A DNA stretch of 64,000 nt from JACQHM01 sp964535215 (GCA_964535215.1 CAZHST010000002.1:62001-126000), one strand, 5' to 3'. Numbered from the stretch's first letter, positions 32,665 through 41,896 are shown. Numbers and translations are program-made. Notes: generated from the sequence alone by a model not told the origin.

Positions 32665-34329
32665 TTAGAAGGCCACGATCCACAGCGTCTCCACCAACCC
32701 GGAAACGTTACCGCTCCCGAAGGCCTGGATCGCCCCCCTTCCAGGAAAGTTCACAGCACCGATCAGCATCCCGATGATCCTATCGGTAAAGGAGTATTGG
32801 ATGGCGGCGTTGAGCTCGTCGGCAAAGTTCGGGTTGTTGGCGGGGGCACTCCCCACAAAGGCCCCGGGTTCGTCTAACCAGAACTTGTAGTACCAGAACC
32901 GTAGCAGGAGCTTGTCGAGAGGGCTCAGCTCCAGACGGACCTGGATGATCCGCTCGTTTGTGTTAAAGAGGAGGTACTCCCCCGTGATCTCCCCCTGGAC
33001 CCACTCCCCGAAGTCGGGGAAGCCGAAGAACAAGGGATCGAAGCCTTCAAACTCGGGGGTCGTTGGATCATCCCCGCTGTAGTCCGTATAACGGAGAAGC
33101 AGCGTGGGCTTCAGCGGGAGGTCGGGGAAGGCGGCCTTCAGGTCCCCGTGGAAGCCCAAGACATCCTCCCGCTCCCGGGGTCCAAGATCGCCGAACTCTC
33201 CCACGACCTCCGCGGTAAACGAGAGCCAGGGGACCAGGAGCTTTGGGATGCCAATCCTGACATCCCACGCCCGGGTGTTGAAGCCTTTGTCGTCCTCAAA
33301 GTTGAAGAAGGCCACATCCCCGTTGACCAGGTCTCGAAACGCCCAGTGGAGGCTTGTGCCGAAAAAGGTCCCGTCCCTCCCGGCGTTCCGAAGGCTCGTC
33401 CCGAGGCCCAGGGGCGCGTCAGGAGCCACGATCACATCCCGGGCCCCCGATTTGGGATCGGTCCTGGCCACAAAGGCGTCCAGCTTCAGATCCCCAATGG
33501 GTCCGACCTTTGGGAGATCCCACAGGGAGCGGAAGGCGACGGGGAAGCTTTGGATGGGAATGAGCCAGATGGCGGCATCGCTTAACTCGCCGATCCCCAC
33601 AACGAATTGATCGGCGACCCGGATCAGTTGTCTCCCCAAGGTGAATTCGGCCGGGAGCCCGAAGGGCCGCCTGAAGCTGATGGAGGCCACATCCAGGGCG
33701 AAGCGCTCCCTGAAATTATCGGTCCCAAAGACGGGGGCGAGAAACGGCCCACTATAAGCATCTTCGTTCACCGTCATGCCGTAGTTCGCCGCGAGGCTCA
33801 GACCGAAGGTCTTGTCCTCCGTCTCGAAGTCGGCCCGTAATCGTCCAAACTGTTCGCCCCAGGAAAAGTTCCGCGCACCGAACACAGGGTTCCCAAAATA
33901 GGGCGTGTTCCAATGGAACCCCATGAGCCAATAGTCACCACTGATCTTGACATCCCCTCCCAGCGAGGGGATGGCAAACTTCACCCCTTGCCCGTTCACC
34001 CCGCCTTCCTGCGATGGGCGGAGGCCCCGCCAGACAACAGGAGAGGATTCCCCCGATGGGGAGGAAGGGACCCGGGGAGGGGCCGAACCCTGAACGGTCA
34101 GGGATTCACGATCCGGGGAAGCTGGAGGAGGTTCCGGCCTCAACCCGTTTAACCGCTCGAGCCGCTCGACCCTTTCCAGCAACTCCTTGATCTGCCGATC
34201 CTTCTCCTCCAGGGCCTTCCTCAGGTCCTCCCCGGTCCCATCCTCCGCTCCCAAAGGCAGAGGAGTCATGAACAGAATGACAGCCGCCAACACCCCCAGG
34301 CTGCCTCTCGTCCGACCCGGTCTCCTCAT
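32665..34329 (-). CDS. Outer-membrane beta-barrel protein with coiled-coil N-terminus
   Basis: A 554-residue secreted protein. A signal peptide (1-28) is followed by a short coiled coil (about 35-60, LRKALEEKDRQIKELLERVERLERL), a Pro-rich linker to about 110, and then a long set of alternating aromatic/polar strands ending in F (LVETLWIVAF), as expected of an outer-membrane barrel of the porin or alginate-export kind. It is inside the qhp operon, between the protease and the alpha subunit genes. I know of no such protein in the described qhp operons, so it may admit amine substrates. ATG 34329; the protease stop is only 6 bp away. Confidence 0.75.
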   Translation of the reverse strand: MRRPGRTRGSLGVLAAVILFMTPLPLGAEDGTGEDLRKALEEKDRQIKELLERVERLERLNGLRPEPPPASPDRESLTVQGSAPPRVPSSPSGESSPVVWRGLRPSQEGGVNGQGVKFAIPSLGGDVKISGDYWLMGFHWNTPYFGNPVFGARNFSWGEQFGRLRADFETEDKTFGLSLAANYGMTVNEDAYSGPFLAPVFGTDNFRERFALDVASISFRRPFGLPAEFTLGRQLIRVADQFVVGIGELSDAAIWLIPIQSFPVAFRSLWDLPKVGPIGDLKLDAFVARTDPKSGARDVIVAPDAPLGLGTSLRNAGRDGTFFGTSLHWAFRDLVNGDVAFFNFEDDKGFNTRAWDVRIGIPKLLVPWLSFTAEVVGEFGDLGPREREDVLGFHGDLKAAFPDLPLKPTLLLRYTDYSGDDPTTPEFEGFDPLFFGFPDFGEWVQGEITGEYLLFNTNERIIQVRLELSPLDKLLLRFWYYKFWLDEPGAFVGSAPANNPNFADELNAAIQYSFTDRIIGMLIGAVNFPGRGAIQAFGSGNVSGLVETLWIVAF

Positions 34330-34335
34330 GGCCTT

Positions 34336-35079
34336 CTACCCCTCCCTCCCCACCACCCTCCGCTCGATCCTGGCAGCGTGGGCGATGAGGAGCTTCCTTA
34401 CCTCATGGACGTCCGCCTCCGGATACCTTTCCAAAACCAGCGTGACAAAGCCGGTCAGGTGGGTCGCGGCGAAGCTGTTGCCGCGGAAGTTGGAGCGCTG
34501 AGGAACCCCCGGAAGCCTCCGGGGCCACCCGCACGCCCCGAACTCAACGGGATCCTCATACCAGTGGACATAGGTGTACTCATCGGATCTAGGATCCATC
34601 GTGGCACCGATCACGGTGGGGAGGATCGCCGGATACACCTCCTTCCCCTCCTCGCCGGCCGCCACCAGAATGACCCCCTTTCCCGCTGCATACTCGCAGA
34701 TCTCTTCCAGGGCCGGGGCGTTCGCAGGATTGGTCGTCCCGAGACTCAAGTTCACGACCTTTATCCCATGGTCCACCGCCCATCGGATCGCTTCAACCAG
34801 GACCGGAAGAGAGGTCGCGAGGGTTGCGTCGAAAACCTTGATCCCGTAAAGCCGGACCTCGGGGGCCTTCTTCCTGAGGATGCCTGCACAGGCCGTCCCG
34901 TGGCCGAGGCGATCCCCAAAGTCCTTCGTGAAGGTAACCTGGCCCTTCCCTTTGGAGAGGATCCCGATTCCCCCTTCTACCCCCCTGACATGGGAGTGCT
35001 GGGGGTTGATGCCCGAATCCACAAGGGCCACCTTGACCCCTTTTCCTGTACCGGTGAAGAGATCGAACCAGCCGGCCAT
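34336..35079 (-). CDS. qhpE: Subtilisin-like protease for gamma-subunit leader removal
   Basis: A 247-residue S8-family protease with no signal peptide, matching the cytoplasmic QhpE that cuts the leader from the modified gamma subunit. The triad is D21 (VALVDSGIN), H60 (RLGHGTACAG) and S202 (FRGNSFAATHL). At the position where subtilisins have the oxyanion Asn (AAGNxG) this protein has E143-E144 (VAAGEEG), which is unusual. ATG 35079 follows GGGAGGAAGG; it begins 16 bp after the exporter gene stop. Confidence 0.88.
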   Translation of the reverse strand: MAGWFDLFTGTGKGVKVALVDSGINPQHSHVRGVEGGIGILSKGKGQVTFTKDFGDRLGHGTACAGILRKKAPEVRLYGIKVFDATLATSLPVLVEAIRWAVDHGIKVVNLSLGTTNPANAPALEEICEYAAGKGVILVAAGEEGKEVYPAILPTVIGATMDPRSDEYTYVHWYEDPVEFGACGWPRRLPGVPQRSNFRGNSFAATHLTGFVTLVLERYPEADVHEVRKLLIAHAARIERRVVGREG

Positions 35080-35095
35080 GCCAACCTTCCTCCCG

Positions 35096-36871
35096 CTACC
35101 AGGCCGTCCCCACGGCCGCACCCCGGAGGGGCTCCTCCGGCTCCAGGCCCTCCTGCTCGGCCAGCCAGAGCGTCCGATAGAGTCCCTCCTCCCTCAGCAG
35201 CTCCTCGTGGGTCCCGGCCTGGACAATCCGCTCGCCGTGGAGGACGAGGATGCGGTCGGCATCCCTGATGGATGAAAGGCGGTGGGTGACGATGATCGTC
35301 GTCCGTCCCTCCATGAGACGCTTCAGGGCCTGGCGGACTCTAGCCTCGGACAGCCAATCCAGGGAAGAGGTGGCCTCATCCAAGATGAGGACCCGAGGGG
35401 CCTGGAGGATCGCCCGGGCGATGGCCACCCGCTGCCTCTCCCCTCCCGAAAGCTTCAGGCCCCTCTCGCCAACGACGGTCCTGTACCCCTCCGGCAGAGC
35501 CTCGATGAAATCATGGATGGCGGCGGCCTTGGCGGCGGCGATCACCTCCTCCCGGGTTGCCTCCCCCCTCCCGTACCGGATGTTCTCCTCAATGGTTGCG
35601 TGGAACAGGAAGGTCTCCTGCCCGATCACGGCCACATGGCGCCGGAGGGAGGCGAGGGAGAGATCCCGAAGATCCCGGCCGCCGATCTCAATGGAGCCGC
35701 TTAAAGGATCGTAAAATCTTAGGAGAAGATCCACGAGGCTGCTCTTCCCCGAGCCGCTTAGGCCCACGATGGCAACGGTGCTCCCGGGGGGGATGACGAA
35801 GGAGAGATCCTTCAAGATGAACTCCCCCGGCGCGTAAGCAAAGGAGACGTGTTTGAAGACGATCTCCGCCGGGGCGTCTTCCAGGGGAAGGGCCTCCTTC
35901 CTCTCGACGACCTCTGGCCTGACCTCGAACAGCTCGAGGACCCGGGTCACGGAGATCCTGGCCCGCTGGAGACCAAGGTAGAGGTCCAACAAGCTCTGAA
36001 AGGGGCCGAAGACCCGGGCCTGATACGCGGTGAAGGCCACCAGGGCCCCGACGGTCATCCCTCCCGTGAGAACCAGATGCCCTCCGTAAAGGAAGGTAAG
36101 GGCGGTGCTGGCCGTGAGGAGGAGGCCGGGGATTCCCCCGGCAACGGAGGAAGTAACCTGGTACCGGAGGAGGGTCCTGATCACCCCCCTCGATTTCCCG
36201 ACGAACCTCTCCACCTCATCCCTTTCTGCCCCGAAGGCCTGGATGACCTTTACACCGCTTAACCGTTCGACCAGGAAGCCGGCAAGATCGGCGTTTTGAT
36301 CCCGGATGGCCCTGGCGAGGGCTTCGACCTTCGGGCGGAAAGACTTCAGGGTCAGAAGGGCCAACGGGAGGAAGACCAGGCTGATGAGCGTGAGCCTCCA
36401 GTTGAGCCAGACCAGGAAGCCTCCTGTCCCGACCAGGGTGAGGAAAGAGAGGACGAAGTTGAAGAGGACATCTGTCGCCACCCGCTGGACCTCGGCCATG
36501 TCCGTGTTGATCCGGGAGAGGATCTCCCCCAGCTTGGTCTGGGCATAAAACCTTGGCGAGAGCGTGAGGAGGTGGCGGTAGAGGTGAAGGCGCATCTGCA
36601 AGAGGATCTCGGCGGCGATCCGGGTGTAGAGGAAGCTGTTGAAGGCGCCGGCAAGGGTGGCCAGGGCCCTGACAAAGACCATGGCCACGACCAAAACCAG
36701 CAACAGCCGCCCGTCCCCCTTGAGGAGGGCATCGTCAATCAGGAGCTTGGTGAAGAGAGGGGTGGCCAACCCCAGGAGGATACTGACGGAGGAGAGGCCG
36801 AGGACGAGGAGAAGTCCCAGGGCGTGGGGCCTGACGAAGGAGAAGGGTTTCAGTCCCTGAACCGTTCCCAT
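35096..36871 (-). CDS. qhpF: ABC exporter (fused membrane and ATPase domains) for the gamma subunit
   Basis: A 591-residue type I ABC half-exporter: six hydrophobic segments in the first 320 residues (ATPLFTKLLIDDALLKGD at the start of the fold), then the ATPase with Walker A GLSGSGKSS, Q-loop GQETFLF, signature LSGGERQR and Walker B VLILDEATSSLD. In the qhp operon QhpF exports the processed gamma subunit to the periplasm. ATG 36871 is preferred over the TTG 36898, which would overlap the preceding gene. Confidence 0.92.
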   Translation of the reverse strand: MGTVQGLKPFSFVRPHALGLLLVLGLSSVSILLGLATPLFTKLLIDDALLKGDGRLLLVLVVAMVFVRALATLAGAFNSFLYTRIAAEILLQMRLHLYRHLLTLSPRFYAQTKLGEILSRINTDMAEVQRVATDVLFNFVLSFLTLVGTGGFLVWLNWRLTLISLVFLPLALLTLKSFRPKVEALARAIRDQNADLAGFLVERLSGVKVIQAFGAERDEVERFVGKSRGVIRTLLRYQVTSSVAGGIPGLLLTASTALTFLYGGHLVLTGGMTVGALVAFTAYQARVFGPFQSLLDLYLGLQRARISVTRVLELFEVRPEVVERKEALPLEDAPAEIVFKHVSFAYAPGEFILKDLSFVIPPGSTVAIVGLSGSGKSSLVDLLLRFYDPLSGSIEIGGRDLRDLSLASLRRHVAVIGQETFLFHATIEENIRYGRGEATREEVIAAAKAAAIHDFIEALPEGYRTVVGERGLKLSGGERQRVAIARAILQAPRVLILDEATSSLDWLSEARVRQALKRLMEGRTTIIVTHRLSSIRDADRILVLHGERIVQAGTHEELLREEGLYRTLWLAEQEGLEPEEPLRGAAVGTAW

Positions 36872-36884
36872 ATCCCTTCGCCCG

Positions 36885-38381
36885 TCAAAGCCTTTCAACG
36901 ATCCCTAACGAGAGGAGACGGTGCAAGGCTCCGTAAACGTACCCCGGGTTCAAAGACGGATCAGTCCGGAGAAGAAAGCGCTGAACCCCCTCCATGACCG
37001 TCGGCGAGTCCCCCAAGAGGTCCAGAAGCTCGGGGACACAAATGGTCCCCCAGTAGCGAACGCCCCGTACATTCCCTGGAACGACGACAACCTCCTGGAC
37101 CTCGATGAACTCCCCCTCCAAGACCGGACGATGGACCACCCGGATCCCTCGGCCGGGTCGGATCCGGTCATAAGGGTGGAGGGGGGCCGGCTCACCACCC
37201 CTGAAATCAGAAGGTGACTTGCCCGCCGCAGACCCCTCCGAGGGTCCCGCCCGGGCTTTCCAGAAAGCCTGCTCAGCCCAACGGGTCTCCTGAGCGTACT
37301 GGCGGTGGAGGGCCTGAAGGTGGGTGGCAAAAACCCCCTGCTCCCGCTCCTGATAGAACCGGAAAGCCGCCTCGGTGTGGGAAGGCCGGGCAAAACTGGT
37401 ATGGACCACCACGGAAGCGGCCAGGGCTGAACCGATGGCCTTCTGCACCCCCTGCCCGCTCAAGGGATCCAGCTCCGACGAGGCGTCGCCCACGAGGATC
37501 CATCCAGGCCCGATGGAAGAGGCGGCGATCCGTGGCGTGGCGTCAAAGACCCCTACCTGAGAGGGGGGGGTGAACGATGAGACGGTGGCCCGGATGTAAT
37601 GACTGGAGGAGATGCTCTGCAAGTAGAACTCCAAGAGGGACTTGGTCCCCCGGGTGCGGAGGGCCTCTGGGCCGGTCATAAAGGTGAGGTTGGCCTGCCC
37701 CCTTGGCAGGGGTGCAAAGGAGAGCCAGCCGTTTTCGAGGGCCTCGATCATGAAATCCCCCTGACCCTCAGATCCCCGGGACCGCCAGTATCCGACCACC
37801 CCCACCAGGCGAGGTGGACAGGTCCTGTAGGTGGTGAGCCGGCCTCCCAGCCTCCGCCGCCGCCCGGTGGCGTCAGCGATCCACCTCCCCGAGACCCTTC
37901 TCTGCCCATGGGTCGAGGTGGAAAAGGTCACCTGCCACGAATCGCCCGACACCCGGCGAAACTCTTGCAGGGTAGCACCGCCGAAGACCACCACACCGGT
38001 CTGAGAAGCCTTCTGGCGCAGGGCCCGGTCAAAGGCTGAACGATCCACCTGGTAGGCACGAACCCGCCCCTCGGGGGTGAATGGGACCCGCACCATCTCC
38101 CGGGTTCCCCAGCACACCAGGTGGCCGGTCGTTGGAAGGGCCATCGGGGGAGACCAGTCCAGGTCCACACCGGCATGGGAAAGGAGCAGGGGGACCGAGG
38201 GCGAGAGCGTTTCGCCAACAGAGATGGGGGCTTCGCCGTTGGAGCCGTTTCCTTCCCGATCGTCCCTTCGGTCGAGCAGGCAGACCTGATAGCCGAGGCG
38301 AGCCAGCCGTGTGGCCAGCACGGAGCCGGCCGGCCCACCCCCCACGACGAGGACATCAAAGTCCCTCTCCGGGATGCTCAG
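36885..38381 (-). CDS. qhpG: FAD-dependent monooxygenase for CTQ formation (Trp hydroxylation)
   Basis: A 498-residue flavoprotein with the dinucleotide motif VVGGGPAGS near the N-terminus, a central ADATGRRRRLGG and the second FAD motif GWILVGDASSELDPLSGQG; a C-terminal domain of about 100 residues follows. This matches QhpG, the flavin monooxygenase that hydroxylates the crosslinked Trp. No ATG, GTG or TTG occurs in frame near the expected start. A CTG at 38381 overlaps the qhpD stop (CTGA) and has AAGGAGGAG 5 bp upstream, so it is taken as the start; the next upstream start codon is a GTG at 38465 deep in qhpD. Confidence 0.88.
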   Translation of the reverse strand: MSIPERDFDVLVVGGGPAGSVLATRLARLGYQVCLLDRRDDREGNGSNGEAPISVGETLSPSVPLLLSHAGVDLDWSPPMALPTTGHLVCWGTREMVRVPFTPEGRVRAYQVDRSAFDRALRQKASQTGVVVFGGATLQEFRRVSGDSWQVTFSTSTHGQRRVSGRWIADATGRRRRLGGRLTTYRTCPPRLVGVVGYWRSRGSEGQGDFMIEALENGWLSFAPLPRGQANLTFMTGPEALRTRGTKSLLEFYLQSISSSHYIRATVSSFTPPSQVGVFDATPRIAASSIGPGWILVGDASSELDPLSGQGVQKAIGSALAASVVVHTSFARPSHTEAAFRFYQEREQGVFATHLQALHRQYAQETRWAEQAFWKARAGPSEGSAAGKSPSDFRGGEPAPLHPYDRIRPGRGIRVVHRPVLEGEFIEVQEVVVVPGNVRGVRYWGTICVPELLDLLGDSPTVMEGVQRFLLRTDPSLNPGYVYGALHRLLSLGIVERL

Positions 38382-39811
38382 TTCAGCTCCTCCTTCCTCG
38401 GGCTGATCACGTTCTCGATGAACCCCGGGTTCTTCTCGTTGAGGGTCACATAAGCCTTGACGCACATCTCCGTCCAGGCCCTGATCCAGTCACAGTAGTG
38501 GAGGACAGGGGCCCTGAAGTCGCCCTCCCGGACAAAAGACTCATGGTGGCACCCACCGGCGCAGAGGAACTTGGCCCAGCAGCTTCTGCACGGCTCCCCC
38601 TTCTTCTCCAGGTGGACAGCCTCCAGGAACGTCCGCTGCTTCTCCAAGTCCAGGCCGTCGAAGAGGCTGCCCAGCTTGAACTCCTTCTCTTCCGTGAAGC
38701 GGTGACAGACATAGAGATCGCCGTTCACGCCGACGCTTAAGAGGCCCAAGGCCGCCCCACACGGGAACGGCTTGGTCACCCCGCTATGGATCTGCTGCAG
38801 CTCGTTCGTCAGGTTCGCGAAGCCAAAGTACTCGTTCCTCATGGCCTTCTCAAGGTAGATCTCGGTAAGCTCCTGGAACTCGGCCAAGAGGTGCTCCATA
38901 TCATCAGCCGAAAGGGCGTAGGCGCTATCCGATGAGGTGACCGGAGCAATCCCGACCTCGTAGAACCCGAGGTCCAGGAGGTGGGCCACGATCCCCTTCA
39001 CATCATGCTTCCCCCTGGTCAGGGTGACGCGGGCTGCCACCGGCTTCGTCCTGTGGAGCTGAAGGAGCCTCTTTACCTTGGGGAGGATCACCTCATAGGA
39101 GCCCTTGCCGCTCCCAACGAAGGTTCTGATCTTGTCGTGGACCTCCTTTGGCCCATCCAGGCTGACCGATACCCCGATGGCGTTCTCGGCGAGGAACCGG
39201 ATCTTCTCCTCGGATAGGAGGGTGCCGTTCGTCGTCATGCTGAACTCGACCCGCTTCCCGAACCGCTCCCCTACCTTCCTGGCATATTCCACCGTGGGAA
39301 CGATCACGTGGAAGGCCATGAGGGGCTCCCCGCCAAACAAGGTCACGTTCACCTCCCTGCTGTCCCCCGAATTCTCCAAGAGGAAGTCGATCCCTTCCCT
39401 CGCGACCTCCAGGCTCATGAAGGCCTTCCCGACACCGTAGTCCCCCCCTTTCGCGAAGCAGTAGCCACAGGTGAGGTTGCAAGAATAGGCGAGGTTCAGG
39501 ACGATGGTCTGAAGGGGGATGGGGAGGGACGGCATCCGGGGAGCCGGGGCGATCGTGACCAGAGGGGAGGTCCCCAGAACCCCCAGCTTCTCCAGTTCCT
39601 CGATGGCCTCGGCCACCTCCCCCGGGCTGGAGCCGTTGGTGACAGCCCTCACAATGTGATCGGCGGGGGTCCCAGGGTTCTTTCTCACAAAGTCCACAAT
39701 GTCGGCCGAGACCCTGTCCAGCTCGAAGACGGCGCCCCCGGCAACGAGCATAAGGTACCGTCTCCCCTGGATGGTGAAATCGTGACTTTGGGTCACGTAT
39801 AATGTCTTCAT
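38378..39811 (-). CDS. qhpD: Radical SAM/SPASM peptide thioether synthase
   Basis: A 477-residue radical SAM protein. The SAM cluster motif is C111-N-L-T-C115-G-Y-C118; an N-terminal domain (about 1-95) resembles a peptide-recognition region; the C-terminal third has the cysteine pattern FPCGAA, CHRF and CRSCWAKFLCAGGCHHE of a SPASM domain with auxiliary Fe-S clusters. QhpD makes the three Cys-to-Asp/Glu thioether links of the gamma subunit. It is the first gene of the operon, preceded by a probable promoter. ATG 39811. Confidence 0.95.
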   Translation of the reverse strand: MKTLYVTQSHDFTIQGRRYLMLVAGGAVFELDRVSADIVDFVRKNPGTPADHIVRAVTNGSSPGEVAEAIEELEKLGVLGTSPLVTIAPAPRMPSLPIPLQTIVLNLAYSCNLTCGYCFAKGGDYGVGKAFMSLEVAREGIDFLLENSGDSREVNVTLFGGEPLMAFHVIVPTVEYARKVGERFGKRVEFSMTTNGTLLSEEKIRFLAENAIGVSVSLDGPKEVHDKIRTFVGSGKGSYEVILPKVKRLLQLHRTKPVAARVTLTRGKHDVKGIVAHLLDLGFYEVGIAPVTSSDSAYALSADDMEHLLAEFQELTEIYLEKAMRNEYFGFANLTNELQQIHSGVTKPFPCGAALGLLSVGVNGDLYVCHRFTEEKEFKLGSLFDGLDLEKQRTFLEAVHLEKKGEPCRSCWAKFLCAGGCHHESFVREGDFRAPVLHYCDWIRAWTEMCVKAYVTLNEKNPGFIENVISPRKEELN

Positions 39812-39886
39812 GGCCCCCCCAACTTAAGCTGAGCCCCCGCCTTCCCTTGCCCGTCGGAACAGAGACCCCCCTTTCAAGATGGGCAG

Positions 39887-39916
39887 GTCCTACCATAATC
39901 CTGATATCTTTGTCAA
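39887..39916 (-). promoter_or_regulatory. Probable promoter of the qhp operon
   Basis: On the minus strand TTGACA (39916-39911) is followed after 18 bp by TAGGAC (39892-39887), about 76 bp before the qhpD ATG and just downstream of the livG stop. The -35 is perfect and the -10 weak. The surrounding TTTCTTGACAA is the same as in the liv promoter at 48411-48439. Confidence 0.5.
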
Positions 39917-39932
39917 GAAATTTGTCCTTGGG

Positions 39933-40688
39933 TCAGAGCTCGGTTGCCTCGCCCAGGTAGGCGCGGACCACATCAGGGTGAGATTGGACGGAAGACGGCG
40001 TCCCCTCAGCGAGCTTCACCCCGTGATCAAAGGCGACCATCCGATCCGAGACCTTCGAGGCGATCCGGAGGTCATGCTCCACCAGGAGGATTGTGACGTG
40101 AAACCTCCCCCGGATCTCCCCGATCCGGTAGGCGAACTCCTCCCTCTCCTCGGCGGTCAAGCCCGAGATCGGCTCATCCAGGAGGAGGAGCCTGGGCTCC
40201 AGGGCCAGGGCCCGCCCCAGCTCCACCCTCTTCTGGATGCCAAAGGGACAATCGGCTACCCGCACCTTCCGGTAGGGCTCGAGGTCCAGGAACTCGATGA
40301 TCTCCTCCACAACGAGGCGGTGGCGGACCTCCTCGTCCCGGATCCTGAAGAGGGCATAGAGGAAGTTTTTGCGAAAGTGGATATGGCGTCCGACGAGGAG
40401 GTTGTCCAAAACGCTCAGGCTTGGAAAGAGTCGCACATTCTGAAAGGTCCGGGCAATCCCTAAAGAGGCAATGGCATCGGGGGAAAGGCCCAGGAGGCTC
40501 CTCCCCTGGAAGAGGATCGTTCCCCGATCCGGGCGGTAAAGGCCGGAGATACAGTTAAAGAGGGTCGTCTTGCCGGACCCGTTCGGGCCGATGACGGCGA
40601 GGATCTCCCCCTCCTGGGCCTTTAAGTCAACCCCGTCTAAAGCCCGGATCCCCCCAAAGGTCACGGTCAGACCCTCGATGGTCAACAT
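39933..40688 (-). CDS. livG: Branched-chain amino-acid type ABC transporter ATPase
   Basis: A 251-residue ATPase of the LivG type. Walker A is GPNGSGKTTLFNC; the family-typical GIARTFQNVRLFPSLSVLDNLLVG and GLTAEEREEF follow, and Walker B is LLLLDEP. The signature is degenerate (DCPFGIQKRVELGRAL instead of LSGGQ), a feature to note, though LivG proteins often vary there. It works with LivF, LivH, LivM and the binding protein encoded next to it. Last gene of the liv cluster; ATG 40688. Confidence 0.9.
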   Translation of the reverse strand: MLTIEGLTVTFGGIRALDGVDLKAQEGEILAVIGPNGSGKTTLFNCISGLYRPDRGTILFQGRSLLGLSPDAIASLGIARTFQNVRLFPSLSVLDNLLVGRHIHFRKNFLYALFRIRDEEVRHRLVVEEIIEFLDLEPYRKVRVADCPFGIQKRVELGRALALEPRLLLLDEPISGLTAEEREEFAYRIGEIRGRFHVTILLVEHDLRIASKVSDRMVAFDHGVKLAEGTPSSVQSHPDVVRAYLGEATEL

Positions 40689-40698
40689 CCCTGGAGCG

Positions 40699-41874
40699 TT
40701 AAAAGTGGGGTGGAAAGAGCTGATAGCCGGTCACCGGGACGTACCTCCCCTTCTCCGCCCGCATGAGGCGGACGGCATTCAGCCCGTGGTGGCGGGTGGG
40801 GCCGAAGGTGATAGGGGCCCCAAGGCCTTCCGGCCGCCAGTCCTTAAGCGTCTCCAGGGCCTGGATGAATCGCTCCCGGGTGAGGTCCCGCCCGGCCCGC
40901 CTCAGGCCCTCCACCACCGTCATCATGGTAATGGCCCCGAAGACGCCGAAGTTCTCCCGCCCTCTGATCCGCGGCTCATACTTGACGAGGATCTCGGCCA
41001 CCCGGTTGGCCTCGGGGTCGGTTCCAACGATGCTCCCCGTGACGTCGACGTAGACCCCCTCCCACAGATCCCCGGCTACCTGGAACATCAGGGGATCCCC
41101 CAGGGTGAAGGAGCTTAAGATCTTGGGGCGGTAGCCAACCTTGGCCATCTCCTTCAGGATCAGCGCCCCCTGAGCCGGGGTGGTGTAGAGGATGACAGCC
41201 TCGGCCCCCGATTCCTTCAGTTTCAAGGCATGGGTTCGGAACTCCCGCTCGGCCAGCTCGTAGGGGACCTCCGCCTCAAGCTCCGCCTTCCCAACCTTGC
41301 CGAGGCCCCGCCGGACGCCTTCCAACCCCCCTCGTCCGTACTCGTCGTTCTGGTAGAAGACGGCCACCCTCCTGACCTTCAGCTCCTGAAGGGCATACGT
41401 CGCCAGAAACTCCCCCTCATCGGTGTAATCAGGGTACTGGGCGAAGATGTAACGGAGCCGCTCCTTCGGGTACCCCTTCCACATCCGAACGTTCCCGTAC
41501 GGGTAGACGAAGGGGATCTGGCCCTCGGTTAAGGTGTCCCGGATGGCGTGGATCACTGCCGTCCCGACCTGACCGGCCCAGGCGAAGACCTCGTCCTTCA
41601 CCTCCTTGACGTTGGCCACCGCCCGACCCGGGTTATAGGCATCGTCCTTGATGACCACCCGGATCTTCCGCCCGTGGACCCCCCCTTGATCGTTGATGTA
41701 CTTGGCCCAGGCCTCCATCCCCAGGGCCGTCGTCCCCCAGGCCGCCGCCGGGCCGGAAAGGGGCGTGCTCGTCCCGATAACCACCTCCTTCTCCGTCACC
41801 CCGGGCTCGGCCAGGGCGATGGAGGCGAGACCCAGAAGGCTCAACAAGAAGCTTCCAATCCACCGGACCTGCAT
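40699..41874 (-). CDS. ABC transporter substrate-binding protein (LivJ/LivK-like)
   Basis: A 391-residue periplasmic binding protein of the Peripla_BP_6 family with a signal peptide cut near ALA-E at residue 22. GVTEKEVVIGTSTPLSGPAAAWG at the mature N-terminus, AYNPGRAVANVKE, VAVFYQNDEYGRGGLEG and AVILYTTPAQGALILKEM are typical. The ligand is not evident; such proteins bind branched or aromatic amino acids, amides or carboxylates. A truncated second copy remains at 48218-48388. ATG 41874 with AGGAGGGAG. Confidence 0.88.
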   Translation of the reverse strand: MQVRWIGSFLLSLLGLASIALAEPGVTEKEVVIGTSTPLSGPAAAWGTTALGMEAWAKYINDQGGVHGRKIRVVIKDDAYNPGRAVANVKEVKDEVFAWAGQVGTAVIHAIRDTLTEGQIPFVYPYGNVRMWKGYPKERLRYIFAQYPDYTDEGEFLATYALQELKVRRVAVFYQNDEYGRGGLEGVRRGLGKVGKAELEAEVPYELAEREFRTHALKLKESGAEAVILYTTPAQGALILKEMAKVGYRPKILSSFTLGDPLMFQVAGDLWEGVYVDVTGSIVGTDPEANRVAEILVKYEPRIRGRENFGVFGAITMMTVVEGLRRAGRDLTRERFIQALETLKDWRPEGLGAPITFGPTRHHGLNAVRLMRAEKGRYVPVTGYQLFPPHF

Positions 41875-41896
41875 CCTTACTCCCTCCTTTCGAGGT

